Source: Cavia porcellus (lineage: Eukaryota > Chordata > Mammalia > Rodentia > Caviidae). Taken from it: DNA of 64,000 nt. The notes below the pieces were generated by a model. The model had not been told where the DNA came from. It ran no database searches and worked only from the letters and a program-made list of their open reading frames with translations. This document shows, one piece after another, positions 1 through 8,829 of the stretch (position 1 is the first letter of the stretch; each line of letters opens with the position of its first letter). Position numbers and translations under genes: made by a program. The stretch is from the NCBI RefSeq assembly GCF_034190915.1, contig NW_026947486.1, positions 102,839,123 through 102,903,122 of the forward strand, written 5' to 3'.

Positions 1-39
1 GTACTTTTAATAGATATGTGGGATTGTATACATGTTATT

Positions 40-334
40 TTTTATTTTTTGGGATAGGATCTCATTATGTAGTTTTTCTGAACCCATTATGCAACCCAAG
101 CTGGCCTTGAATTCATGGCAATCCTTCTGCATCAGTCTCCTGAGTGCTGGGATCACAGGTATGTGTCACCATGCCTGGCTCTATTTTTGGTTTTTTGAGA
201 CAGGGTTTCACTTTGCAGGCAGGGTGGCCTTGAGCTTACTATGCAGCTCATGTTGGCCTCAGACCCTAGGGAATCTTCCTGCCTCAGCTTCCTGAGTGCT
301 GGGATAACAGACATGCACCACCACAGCTAGCAGT
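40..334 (-). repeat. Two adjacent B1 SINEs, minus strand
   Basis: Two 7SL-derived B1 copies lie head to tail, both read on the minus strand (about 40-180 and 181-334). Each shows the reverse complement of the B1 body: a GAGACAGGGTTTCAC-like start, GCTGGCCTTGA, CCTGCCTCAG, GTGCTGGGAT and a CACCA end. The double GCTGGCC-type motif reflects the internal duplication usual for rodent B1. They account for the open frame at 32-295, which is not a gene. Confidence 0.85.
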
Positions 335-491
335 ATACTAGTTTTGTGACTTGCATTCGATTACAAATTTAAATGTAAATATATGTATGACTATGTTTCT
401 ACTGCTTGATATGAGATGCTTTCTAAATCTTATTTTAATTATTCACATTAGAATTATTGGTAATATGCCACTAACATGGTGTCTTTGACAG

Positions 492-580
492 AAAAGATGA
501 GAAAAGCACTGCACAACAGGATTTCCAGTTGATTATTAAATTGCCCAACGGTGACATTGAAAGATGCCTGTGTTATTAGT
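492..580 (+). other. Possible short exon or exon relic
   Basis: An 89-base segment is framed by a plausible 3' splice site (CTAAC branch-like motif, then GTCTTTGACAG ending at 491) and a strong 5' splice site (GTAAGTATT from 581). The frame beginning at 493 reads about 28 residues including IIKLPNGDIERC before a TAG at 577-579. This vaguely recalls a ubiquitin-like or UBX beta-strand, but I do not recognise the protein. It could be a terminal or poison exon, an exon relic, or chance. It is unique-looking sequence between SINEs. Confidence 0.3.
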
Positions 581-639
581 GTAAGTATTAAGAGTTTACT
601 AAAGAGGTACAAGAACATTGCCACATGTATAATTCACTT

Positions 640-1120
640 TTTATTGTAGTCATTTAGCAAACTTAATGGTACACTTACCATCTGCTAGGTTTGTGCTAGG
701 TATTGAGGACACAAATTATACATTGTCTCTGTTCTCTCCAAGTTGACAGCCCTGAATGGTATATAGTAAGAGACTAAAGGGCCAGAGGGATGCAGTGGAG
801 GGGGTGAAAAACTATTTGTCAGGCAGATGGGCAGGCAGAAATTTCTAGTGGCAAAATTACTCTGCTCTAGTAAACAAAGTGTGGAGCAGCGTCCTGTGCT
901 TGGGGGCACCGGTGGCATCGGGTGTGCAGTTGTGAGGAGGCTGAAAAGCAAGTAGGAAGGAGCCAGGTGCCAAAGGAAATGGCACTGAAGCCCTGTTAGG
1001 TGTCAGCTGCATAGCCACTGTGTCACTGGTACCTTACAGCTGCAGAAGCTGAATTTCAGAGAGGGCTAGTGACTTGACAAGGGTCAGACAGCCAGAAAAT
1101 GGCAGAGGTCAAACTTGAAC
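640..1120 (+). repeat. Ancient L2/MIR-like fragments
   Basis: Bases 650-745 resemble the L2-type phrase (GTGCTAGGTATTGAGGACAC). Bases 1010-1120 resemble a MIR core (GAGAGGGCTAGTGACTTGACA, then AGGTCAAACTTGAACT). Both are degenerate and assigned by eye only. The bases between are GC-richer unique sequence with no gene signal. Confidence 0.45.
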
Positions 1121-1147
1121 TTATCTTTTTAGCTTGAAAATTCCAAT

Positions 1148-1240
1148 TGGGGCTGGGGATTTAGCTCAGCGGCATAAGCTCCTGCCTTGCAAGCAAGCAG
1201 TCGTGAGTTCAATCCCTGGTAAAAAAAGGAAAAAGACAAA

Positions 1241-1271
<31 letters not shown>

Positions 1272-1277
1272 GAAAAA
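1148..1277 (+). repeat. Alanine-tRNA SINE with A-rich tail
   Basis: A young tRNA-derived SINE. The body starts GGGGCTGGGGATTTAGCTCA (A box) and contains an anticodon arm like CCTGC-CTTGCAA-GCAAG and a B box GAGTTCAATCCC, followed by an A-rich tail of about 65 bases. Flanking 12-bp direct repeats GAAAATTCCAAT at 1136-1147 and 1278-1289 are a target-site duplication, showing L1-mediated insertion. Confidence 0.9.
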
Positions 1278-1442
1278 GAAAATTCCAATCACAGGAAGTG
1301 TGAAATCCACCGCGTGGTTCTCCGCCTGTCCTTTGCTGGGCTGTAGGCGAACAGAGGCTAATTTACCATGGAGGCTGAATGGTGTGTGGACTTCCCCTCC
1401 CTTCTCTCCCTCCCTCCCTGCCTTTTTCCTTCCTTCCTTTCT

Positions 1443-1523
1443 TTGTTTTTGGGGACTGAAGCCAGAGCCTCGTATATGCTACACACATATAAGCACTACC
1501 ACTGAGTTACACCCTCAGTCCCA
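1443..1523 (-). repeat. ID-type SINE, minus strand
   Basis: The reverse complement of an ID-type tRNA SINE: a GGGGACTGAAGCCAGAGCCT-like B-box region, then CACTGAGTTACACCCTCAG (A box reversed). It follows a pyrimidine-rich tract at about 1395-1442. Confidence 0.75.
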
Positions 1524-1827
1524 CCCAGCTGGGTGACTTGTGCTGTATCCAAAGCATAGATGTATTATCCATTTTTAAAACATCCATTATTTAATTTAGA
1601 TTTACTTGGAAAGGAAATCAAAGTATCTCAAAACTACAGGTTTAATATAACTTGCTTATGTTTTTACTCTAACTTCAAGTATGTATAAAAGTGAAGTACA
1701 AATTATTCCTTCATCTACTACCTAGAAATCATCTGTATACCTGCTTCACACTGGGAAGCAGAGAGATAGGAATCATGGGAGAGGAAACAACACAAAACCA
1801 TGTAATTGACAGTGCTTTCAAAGGAGA

Positions 1828-1975
1828 TACAGCCAGTCATGTTGGCGCACACCTGTCATTCCAGAAGTCAGGAGACTGAGGCAGGAGGATCACCACCAGT
1901 TTGAGACCAGCCTGGGCTACATAGTGAGTTCAAAGCCTGAACTGTACAGCAAGACTCTGTCTAAAAAAACAAGTC
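1828..1975 (+). repeat. B1 SINE, plus strand
   Basis: A B1 body with GGCGCACACCTGTCATTCC, GGAGACTGAGGCAGGAGGAT, GAGACCAGCCTGGGCTACAT, AGTGAGTTCAAAGCC and a CTGTCTAAAAAAAC tail. The second CCTGAACTG segment is the rodent B1 internal duplication. Confidence 0.9.
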
Positions 1976-2254
1976 CAAGGTTGGCAGAAGAGAGGAGTTA
2001 ATAAACAGGAGAGTTTTTCACTGCCATAGTCTATATTTGAGACAGTGTACAAAAGTGGGTTCTTGGAGATTATTTAAAGGCTATGTCTTTCAGGGTCAGA
2101 TCTGGGAAGAACAAGCAGATCAGAAGGGCCCCAGTTGGCAAGAGTAGCAATAATTATATCAATATTTACAAATGTGGCAATTTAAATTTACCACGGTTAA
2201 CCAGAAGGCTAAATACAGTCTGAAACTGCCTGTTGTTAATCCGTTTACTTATTT

Positions 2255-2690
2255 ATTTATTTAGTCACTCTGATATGGTTTTTGCTATCTAGTTCAGGCT
2301 GGCGTTGAACTCAGCATGCGATCCAGGCTGGCCTCAAACTCATGGCTATCCCCGGACTCAGCCATCTGAGTGCTGGGACGACAGGGATGTGCCACCACAC
2401 CCAGCTTGTTATTTCTTTTACAGATAGAAATATTAATTCTTATACATTTTCTTTATTTTTATTTAAGTATATTTAAAATTTATTTGTTGTGGTTCTGGGA
2501 ACTGAACCCAGGGCCTTCCTTCTGAGCTACATCCTCAGTCACTTAAAATATTTTATGTTTTGATTTTGAGTCAGGGTCTGGCTAAAATGCTAAATTGCCC
2601 ATGATGGGCTTGAATTTGTACCCCTCCTGCCTCAGTTTCCTGGAATTCTGGGATTACAGAATATTCGATCACAGCCAAGCTAAACACAGT
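2255..2690 (-). repeat. B1 SINE and ID+B1 dimer (B4-like), minus strand
   Basis: Bases 2255-2405 are a B1 copy on the minus strand. Bases 2480-2690 are an ID-type unit (CTGGGAACTGAACCCAGGGC, then TGAGCTACATCCTCAG) followed by a B1-like unit (TGAGTCAGGGTCTGGCTAAA to GGGATTACAG). This is the arrangement of B4-type dimers read on the minus strand. The right unit is older and more divergent than simple B1. Confidence 0.8.
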
Positions 2691-3124
2691 TTTTAGATTC
2701 TGGCCCCACCCCCATGCACATAGGTTCTTTTTCATTGCAAAATTAAACTTCAGGCAAGATTCAGAAAAAAATGCGTATACTGTCATAGGTGATTTTGATG
2801 GAACAATTAGAAAAGCCTTTCTCAAAGTGTGTTCTGCGGGGGAGGGGGGTGTCTCTGAACTTTGCAAGGAGGCTTCAAGGCCAAGCCTATTTTTATAATA
2901 GTACTAAACTGTCATTGCCTTCTTTACTCTTATTTTTTCATGTGTGTGCAGTGGAATTTTCCAGAGGTTGCCCGAAGCGTTGGTGATGTCAACACACTGA
3001 GGGCTAATGGAATGTGTGCTTGTGTATGCTTATGTTTCTAAAATATCTCATTTAAAGTTTGAATGCAGCAAATAAAGCAGAAATAACCCACATAAAGAAA
3101 AGCTCTTTAGGGTTTTTCTTTTTA

Positions 3125-3282
3125 ATTTTTATTCATTTTTTTAAGATAGGGTCTTACTATGTAGTGCAGGCTGGCCTTGAATTCACTTATGTAGCTCAGG
3201 CTGGCCTTGAACTCACAGTGATCCTCCTGCCTCAGCCTCCCAAGTGCTGGGATTACAGGCATGCACCACCACACCTGACTAG
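3125..3282 (-). repeat. B1 SINE, minus strand
   Basis: A well-preserved B1 copy: AAGATAGGGTCTTACTATG, two GCTCAGGCTGGCCTTGAA-type motifs from the internal duplication, CCTCCTGCCTCAGCCTCC and GCATGCACCACCACACCTG. The 108-residue frame through it is repeat-derived. Confidence 0.9.
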
Positions 3283-3289
3283 AGTCTTT

Positions 3290-3956
3290 AATAAGGGTTT
3301 AGTAAGGGTTGTAGGGACAAAAATGTTACTGAGCTACGGAGTTAGATGCTTAACGTCAAACAGGAGCATATGTTTGTCTAACTAGAAAAAAAGTGTTTTC
3401 TGTTTTTAAATCCATTAAGTACATTCACACTGTTGTGAAACCATCATCACCATGACTTGATTTGAATTGAAACTTCTGTTACTTCTAATCAAAGGCAATC
3501 ACAATTCACAAATAAAAGCTTTTCTTGGTGTTGTAACAGAAACTGCCCCCCAGCCAGTATACTTCAGTTTCTTGGTTTCCTAGGTAATAGTTCCTGTTCT
3601 ACTTTTGGTTGCTTCTGTCTCCTACAAACGGCTGGTCACTTCAATGCATAGCTGGTCACTAGAATACGCTTTGTAAGAACCAGTCTCCAATTGACTAGCC
3701 GTCTGCCTCTGTACTTTGTGCCTGCTTATCTCATACAAGTCCTAGACCACCAGAGATCAGGGCCTTATATTCTGGGAATGATCCCAATCAGTGCCCATTG
3801 ACATAAATAAATCTGCCCCCAAATCATGGATGTTGTTTGGTGTTTCTGTTTGCTGCTGTGTTGTAATAAATTAAATTTCAAGTTTTGGTAACTTGTTTGA
3901 AGAACTACTAGAAAAAGAATGATAGATGAGAGAAAAGGGCTGGAATAGATAGAGTA
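3290..3956. other. No gene recognised; possible LTR-like stretch
   Basis: No coding feature is seen. The nine bases GTGTTGTAA occur at 3528-3536 and 3858-3866 and bracket about 320 bases containing AATAAATC near its right end. This is weakly suggestive of an inserted element, possibly an LTR, but no terminal TG...CA is clear. Confidence 0.2.
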
Positions 3957-3964
3957 GTCTAAAG

Positions 3965-4294
3965 CAGTAATGGCAAACTTTTTTATTTTTATTTTGTTTC
4001 TTTTTCTCGGTACTTGGGATTGAACTCACGACCGCCTGCTTGCAAGGCAGGTGCTTATGCCACTGAGCCCCTAGTAATGGCAAACTTTTTAGAGACCAAG
4101 TACCCAAACTGCAACCCCAAACACTTATTGCAAAGCGTCAACACTACAGTTAAACATAAACCCTGAGGTTTTAGTTTGGAGAAGACAACTGCTGTCTGAT
4201 GATGGTTGGTCGCTGTGAGACTTGGCATGTGTCCTGTTAGAGAGGGCTCTGTGTCCCCCCCTGTGGCACGGGTGCCATAGATTCGCCACCACTG
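3965..4294. mobile_element. Non-autonomous hAT-type DNA transposon
   Basis: The ends form short terminal inverted repeats: CAGTAATGGCAAACTTTTTA at the left, and on the opposite strand CAGTGGTGGCGAATCTATGG at the right. The flanking octamers GTCTAAAG (3957-3964) and GCCTAGAA (4295-4302) are an imperfect 8-bp duplication of the NTCTAGAN type known for hAT elements. No transposase is present, so it is a non-autonomous copy. A tRNA SINE has inserted 19 bases inside its left end, duplicating part of the inverted repeat. Confidence 0.7.
3984..4072 (-). repeat. Alanine-tRNA SINE nested in the hAT element
   Basis: A minus-strand alanine-tRNA SINE: T-rich tail, CTCGGTACTTGGGATTGAAC, CGACCGCCTGCTTGCAAGGC, then the A-box complement. 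A perfect 18-bp duplication AGTAATGGCAAACTTTTT at 3966-3983 and 4073-4090 consists of hAT terminal sequence. This proves the SINE is the younger insertion. Confidence 0.9.
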
Positions 4295-4624
4295 GCCTAG
4301 AAAGAGGCTAAACTATTCATAGGAACTTAGGTTTATCAAAAAGGTGACCTTCAAATCAGCAAAGATTGCTCAGTAAATGCTCCTGGTAGGAACAACTGAA
4401 AATAAAAATGAGCTTACTATCAAAGTCCTTGTACTCAAATGAACTTTAAGTGAATTAAAGTTTTAAACATTAAAAGCATAGAAGAAAACATAAAATGAGT
4501 AAGTCAGATCTAGACTCCTGAAACTAATGGAAATGACTGCTGAGTCTATGTAAAATAAAGGCAAAATTAGAAAGTTTCTATACAGCAAATAAAATAAAGA
4601 GCAAAGTCCAAATACAATTGATAA

Positions 4625-4745
4625 TGCCAGACATGGTGATGTGTGCCTATAATTCCAGCACTGGGGAGGCTGAGGCAGGAGGATCGCCACGAGTCTGAGG
4701 CCATTCTGAACTGTAAGACCTTGTCTCAAAACAACCAAAACCAAA
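4625..4745 (+). repeat. B1 SINE, plus strand
   Basis: A B1 copy with an internal deletion: GCCAGACATGGTGATGTGTG, CCAGCACTGGGGAGGCTGAG, then directly GGCCATTCTGAACTGTAAGA and a CTCAAAACAACC tail. It lacks one internal duplicate unit. Confidence 0.85.
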
Positions 4746-4914
4746 CTGAACTAAAACAGCACAACTGATCTGCCAATTAAAACTACAGGTGATATAGGTG
4801 ATGAAGGGTTTTTCGTTTCTTTCACACACAGAGCCTCATGCATGTCAACCAGTAAAAGGCAGACAGCCCAAGTGAGAGATGGACAAAGCCCACAAAAGGT
4901 CTATTTTACAAAAA

Positions 4915-5075
4915 ATAAAAGCAGTGACTGAGGCAGGAGAATCTCAAATTTGAGGGCAGCCTGGGCAACTTAGTGAGAGCCTTCACCTCAAAATAAAATA
5001 TTAAAAAGGGCTGAGGATGTAACTCAGTGTGAGCATCCTGGGTTCAATGTGTAGTATTGTTAAACAAACAAGTAA
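4915..5075 (+). repeat. B4-like SINE (partial B1 + ID), plus strand
   Basis: A 5'-truncated B1-like unit (CTGAGGCAGGAGAATC, GCAGCCTGGGCAACTTAGTG) is followed by an A-rich linker and an ID-type unit (GGGCTGAGGATGTAACTCAG, CATCCTGGGTTCAATG). This is the plus-strand order of rodent B4-type dimers. Confidence 0.75.
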
Positions 5076-5331
5076 ACACCCTGAGAGGAAAACAACAAAA
5101 CAAATAGCCAAGAATCATGATACTTATTACAATCACAATTAAATAGACACTAGTTAAGACAACATTGGGAAATGATATTGGCCATCTGTCAGATCTGGAA
5201 ACTCACTTAAATTGTTACAGTCTTGCTGGATAATGTTTGGCTATAACCAGTAAGACAAAATACATATGTTATTTACAAGTACATAGTAATATGCAAAATT
5301 TATAAAGTGATACAGAATTACAAAACATGAA

Positions 5332-5362
<31 letters not shown>

Positions 5363-5437
5363 GTACTGGGGATCAAACTCACGACCACACACTTGCCAGG
5401 CAGGTGCTTATGCCTCAGAGCTAAATCCCTAGCCACA
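5332..5437 (-). repeat. Alanine-tRNA SINE, minus strand
   Basis: A long T run (the reversed A tail), TACTGGGGATCAAACTCACG, a TTGCCAGGCAGGTGCTTATG region, and AGAGCTAAATCCCTAGCC. Near-identical flanks ACATGAATCTTTTT (from 5325) and ACATAAATCTTTTT (from 5436) are the probable target-site duplication, differing at one position. Confidence 0.85.
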
Positions 5438-5444
5438 TAAATCT

Positions 5445-6165
5445 TTTTTATTTTTGGTATTGGGGATTAAACCCAGGGTTTCAGGCATGGTAGGCAAGTG
5501 TTTTACCACTGAGCTATATCTGAAACCCTTTGATTTTATTTTATTTGTTTTTGTCTTTTTGAGACAGGATCTCACTATGCAGTTCGTACTGGCCTTGGAC
5601 TCACTTTGTTTTTTTTTTTTTTTTTTTTTTTATTTAAGAGGAAAAAGAGAAAAACACAAAACAAACCAAAGCGGCGTAAGGGTACACGCAATACAGAACT
5701 ACAAAACAAAACAAAACAAAACAAAAAACCATAACAGTAAGAAATTACCTGCTAGTAGATTACACACTATTTTCTTGAAAATAGTTCCTCAAATCACAGT
5801 ATCAAAGAACACAAGGTGGACATTCAAACAGGGAGACTGCAAACAGCTGTGTTCAATGTTCCAAAAACATTGATAAAGTCAGCTATTTAACACCCCCAAA
5901 CACACTGGCTGTTATATCCGTTAGAGCTCCTTTTCTTTTTTTTTTTTTTTTTTGGACTCACTTTGTAGCTTAGGCTGGCCTTGAACTCACAACAATCATC
6001 CTGCCTCAGTTTCCCAAGTGCTGGGATCAGAGGTGTACACCACCATGCCTGGACCTTTTTATTTTATTTTGAAATAGGATCACACTAAATTGCCCAGGCT
6101 GCCCTCAATCTTGCCATCCTACCGCCTTAGACTCTTGAGTAGCTAAGATTGCAGGTAGGAGCTGC
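5445..6165 (-). repeat. ID and B1 SINEs split by an L1 insertion
   Basis: An ID-type unit (5445-5528) is followed by a minus-strand B1 whose left part ends at 5608 and whose right part resumes at 5952 and ends near 6053. The break is filled by an L1 3' end (5609-5951). A further degenerate B1-like monomer of the B4 type follows at 6056-6165 (TGAAATAGGATCACACTAAA, CCATCCTACCGCC). Confidence 0.8.
5609..5951 (-). mobile_element. 5'-truncated L1 inserted into a B1
   Basis: L1 3' untranslated sequence on the minus strand (TTATTTAAGAGGAAAAAGAG, GAAATTACCTGCTAGTAGAT, GTGGACATTCAAACAGGGAG). The host B1 words TTGGACTCACTTTG occur at both 5595-5608 and 5952-5965 as a 14-bp target-site duplication. An extra T run at 5937-5953 lies at the L1 5' side, where none is expected. 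An (AAAAC)n patch sits at about 5704-5727. Confidence 0.85.
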
Positions 6166-6396
6166 TCCTCCAGGCTCAAGGACAAGATCTCTTGATTTAG
6201 TAATCCCACTGCTAGGAACGCATGCTCCAGATAAACCTGCAAGGGATACAGCATATACACACTTGGTGAGTATGTTTAGTTGAGGGAGCTCCTGACCAGG
6301 CTTAGCTAGTGGAGAGTCCACTGTAAATGGCCCTGGAATATGTTGTGCTGGTGTTACTGATTTTAGAGGTGTCAGAGTCTCTCTTCTTTTCAAGGT

Positions 6397-6812
6397 GGTT
6401 TCTAGGATCTTTCTGTCCTGAGCAAGCAATTGGTCAAGACAAGTACAAATGGTAGGTTTTACAATTATCAAAGATAGGGAAAGAAACAGGCTCTGTAAAG
6501 CAAGGTTGGGTAAAGTAAATGTAGGAAAACAAGTGCACTGTATAGAACCGGGACAGACCGCTGTGAAAGGACACAGCAATGGAGGACTCAATGTGGACTG
6601 CCCGTTGATGTCAACCACTCCTCAGGCTGATGTCAAGTCTAGGCCACCCTGTCCAAAACTTGCTCGAGGTGAGGAGGATTGGAGACAGCACTCTCTGGCT
6701 ACACAGGCAGGGCTTTAGGAACTGTTCTGTGCATGTGTCCTGGGATTTCGTAGACAAGTCACATCTACTTCCCCAGCCTGCTTTAGCGCACTCCAAACCT
6801 GCTGCCTCCTTG
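6397..6812 (+). repeat. Unclassified interspersed repeat, copy 1
   Basis: This sequence is recognisably related to 19834-20205 in the same orientation. Shared blocks in order: TTTCTGTCCTGAGCAA, GACAAGT[AG]CAAA, an A-rich block with CTCTG[TC]A[AG]AGCAA, AGGCTGA[TC][GA]TCAAG, GGAACTGTTCTG, and a CCTGCT[TG]CC end. The family is not one I can name; an LTR or internal retroviral fragment is possible. The frames at 6127-6618 and 6449-6718 cross it without coding evidence. Confidence 0.6.
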
Positions 6813-6829
6813 GTAGAGAGTGTGTAGGA

Positions 6830-7825
6830 GAGTGACCATCATTAAGCAGAATCTCTATTTGTTTCTCTATCTTGATCACCTTAGTTTACAAAGTTGTGGG
6901 AATCCAAAGTCCTTTTGTGTTTACTGTGATTTACTATTTCTGCATTGTTGTTTTGGAGTAGTATTGCAGGTATTTTCAAATTTATGTCAATGTAAATAGC
7001 TTCATCGTCAAGAAATGATCCATGTAAATTTTTGTGTTTCAGTTATGCATTCATTCCATGTATCATGTCTAAGGAAACAGAAGTATTTCTGGGGATCTGA
7101 GATGGAAGATGAGGATTTTTTTTATATCTATGACCATGAGACTTTTGTTTTATCATGGCTTTTTTATCTGCAAACTGTTGAGTTATATCATGCCTTCTTA
7201 TGCTAGGTCTCTGCCTTTGAGTTTTTCTCACCTCTCATTCTCCTATTATTAAAACTTTTTAAAAATACCCAAAGTAAAATTCATGTTTGTGAAACCTCTA
7301 TACGATATTAAGTTATCAAGAATACAAACTGAGAGTCTCCTTCTAATGCTTCTCCAATTTAATGAACACATGCTTTCATTCTAAATGGTGTTATGTGTAG
7401 AGTCTGCCAAAAACGTGTACACACTTCAGGAAAAGAAAAACTTGAATAAATGTTTAATTCGAAGTTTATTGAGATATCGTGAGATTAACACAACATACTT
7501 TTGGCCTCTACACTTCCAAAAGGTGCTCAGAGTGATGGCCGGGAGCCTCCAGACATTTATTAGTCTGGCAAACTGCTGAGGGGGTAACGCTGGTCATCAA
7601 GATTGCTGCATGTGCATTTTCAAATTTTTCTCTAAGGGGCTGGCAGTGCGGTGGGTTTTCTGTGATAGGATACCTCCACTAGGGTACCCCTATGAGGGTA
7701 ACACCATCTGTTGAGAAAACATTGTATTATTTTTCTTTTCTTGAAATGTATATACATTTTTTTGGACAGACTCTGTATGTTTCTGTCATCTGCCTTTTTG
7801 TCTTTACTGAGTTTATTTATTTACT
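6830..7825. other. Unique sequence, no gene seen
   Basis: AT-rich non-repetitive DNA. Only short frames without splice or codon support are present. Bases 6890-7000 and 7430-7600 look unique. Nothing assignable was found. Confidence 0.5.
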
Positions 7826-7829
7826 TATT

Positions 7830-8162
7830 TATTTGTCTTTTTGAGAACAGGGTTTCACTATGTAGTTCAGGCTGGTCTTGAGCCCACTTTGAGGCCCAGG
7901 CAGGTTTTGAATTGCAACGATCCTCCTGCTTCAGCCTCCCAAGTGCTGGGATTACAAACACACACCACTATGCCTGGCTTGAGTTTATTTTAGCACTAGG
8001 GAATGAACATAGAGGTGTTCTACCACTGAGATACATCCCCAGCTTGTTCGTAATTTTAATTTGAAGTTTTGAGATAAGGCCTTGCTAAATTGTGCAGACT
8101 TGTATAGAACTTGTATAGAATTTATAATCCTCTTGCCTCAGCCTTTCTAAGTAGTTGGAGTA
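7830..8162 (-). repeat. B1 SINE and B4-like SINE, minus strand
   Basis: Bases 7830-7980 form a B1 copy with both internal units. Bases 7981-8162 form an older ID+B1 dimer: CACTAGGGAATGAACATAGA, CCACTGAGATACATCCCCAG, then TGAGATAAGGCCTTGCTAAA and CCTCTTGCCTCAGCC. Confidence 0.8.
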
Positions 8163-8251
8163 CTGTTACTGTAGAAATGTACTACTCCTCAGTGGAGGAG
8201 TTTATAATAAACTTCTTTCAATACATTATATATGTATAGTACACACAGTAT

Positions 8252-8328
8252 TTTATATATATATATATGTATATATATATGTATATAATATAATCTCTAA
8301 ATCCACATTGAGAGCAAGAGTGAGCGAG

Positions 8329-8366
<38 letters not shown>
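8252..8366. repeat. AT-rich and (GA)n microsatellites
   Basis: An (AT)n/(ATGT)n tract at about 8252-8292 is followed by a pure GA run at about 8323-8365. They produce a spurious frame ending in an Arg-Glu repeat. Confidence 0.9.
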
Positions 8367-8369
<3 letters not shown>

Positions 8370-8469
8370 AGGAGTGAGAGAATGCTTGTAGTTTTACATA
8401 GCATCTGGCATTCTATTGTATGGATAGATCATAATTTTTTAAAACACTGAATTACGATCAGGTGATTTC

Positions 8470-8825
8470 AGTGTTTGGTGTTACTAATGCTCAGTGAACA
8501 TTCATTACTCCTTTGAGTCACATCTCTAAAATGGGAATAAGAACAGTACCACATAGGGCTGTTGTAAGAATGTCTTGTTTTTTTTTTTTAATTTTATTTT
8601 GAAAATAGTAAAATACAACAGAACAAGACAGAATAAAGCCAACTAAGATCGTACAGTGAAATTGGTACAGAACTTCACAGCAGGTTACCCGGATAACAGT
8701 AATAGGTATCACAGTATATTTTGGTATCTTTACAATAGTTGTTTTTTCAAAGGGATGTCTTGTTAAGTGCTTGAAGCAGAGTCTAATCCATAGTAGGCAC
8801 TCAATAAATGATAGCTGTTGTACAA
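8470..8825 (+). repeat. MIR-like element split by an L1
   Basis: The left part (CTCTAAAATGGGAATAAGAA, AGGGCTGTTGTAAGA) and the right part (GTGCTTGAAGCAGAGTCTAA, AGTAGGCACTCAATAAATGA) match the typical MIR 3' phrases on the plus strand. They are separated by the L1 at 8580-8754. Confidence 0.75.
8580..8754 (-). mobile_element. Short 5'-truncated L1 3' end (type B)
   Basis: Poly-T, then ATTTTATTTTGAAAATAGTA and AACAGAACAAGACAGAATAA. This is the same 3' end type as 43598 and 63795. A duplication ATGTCTTGTT at 8570-8579 and 8755-8764 flanks it. Only about 175 bases of L1 were integrated. Confidence 0.85.
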
Positions 8826-8829
8826 CCAT

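Noticed and set aside
6127..6718. 163- and 89-residue frames as a possible gene
   Set aside because: They overlap each other on opposite strands within a repeat that recurs at 19834-20205 with different frames and stops.
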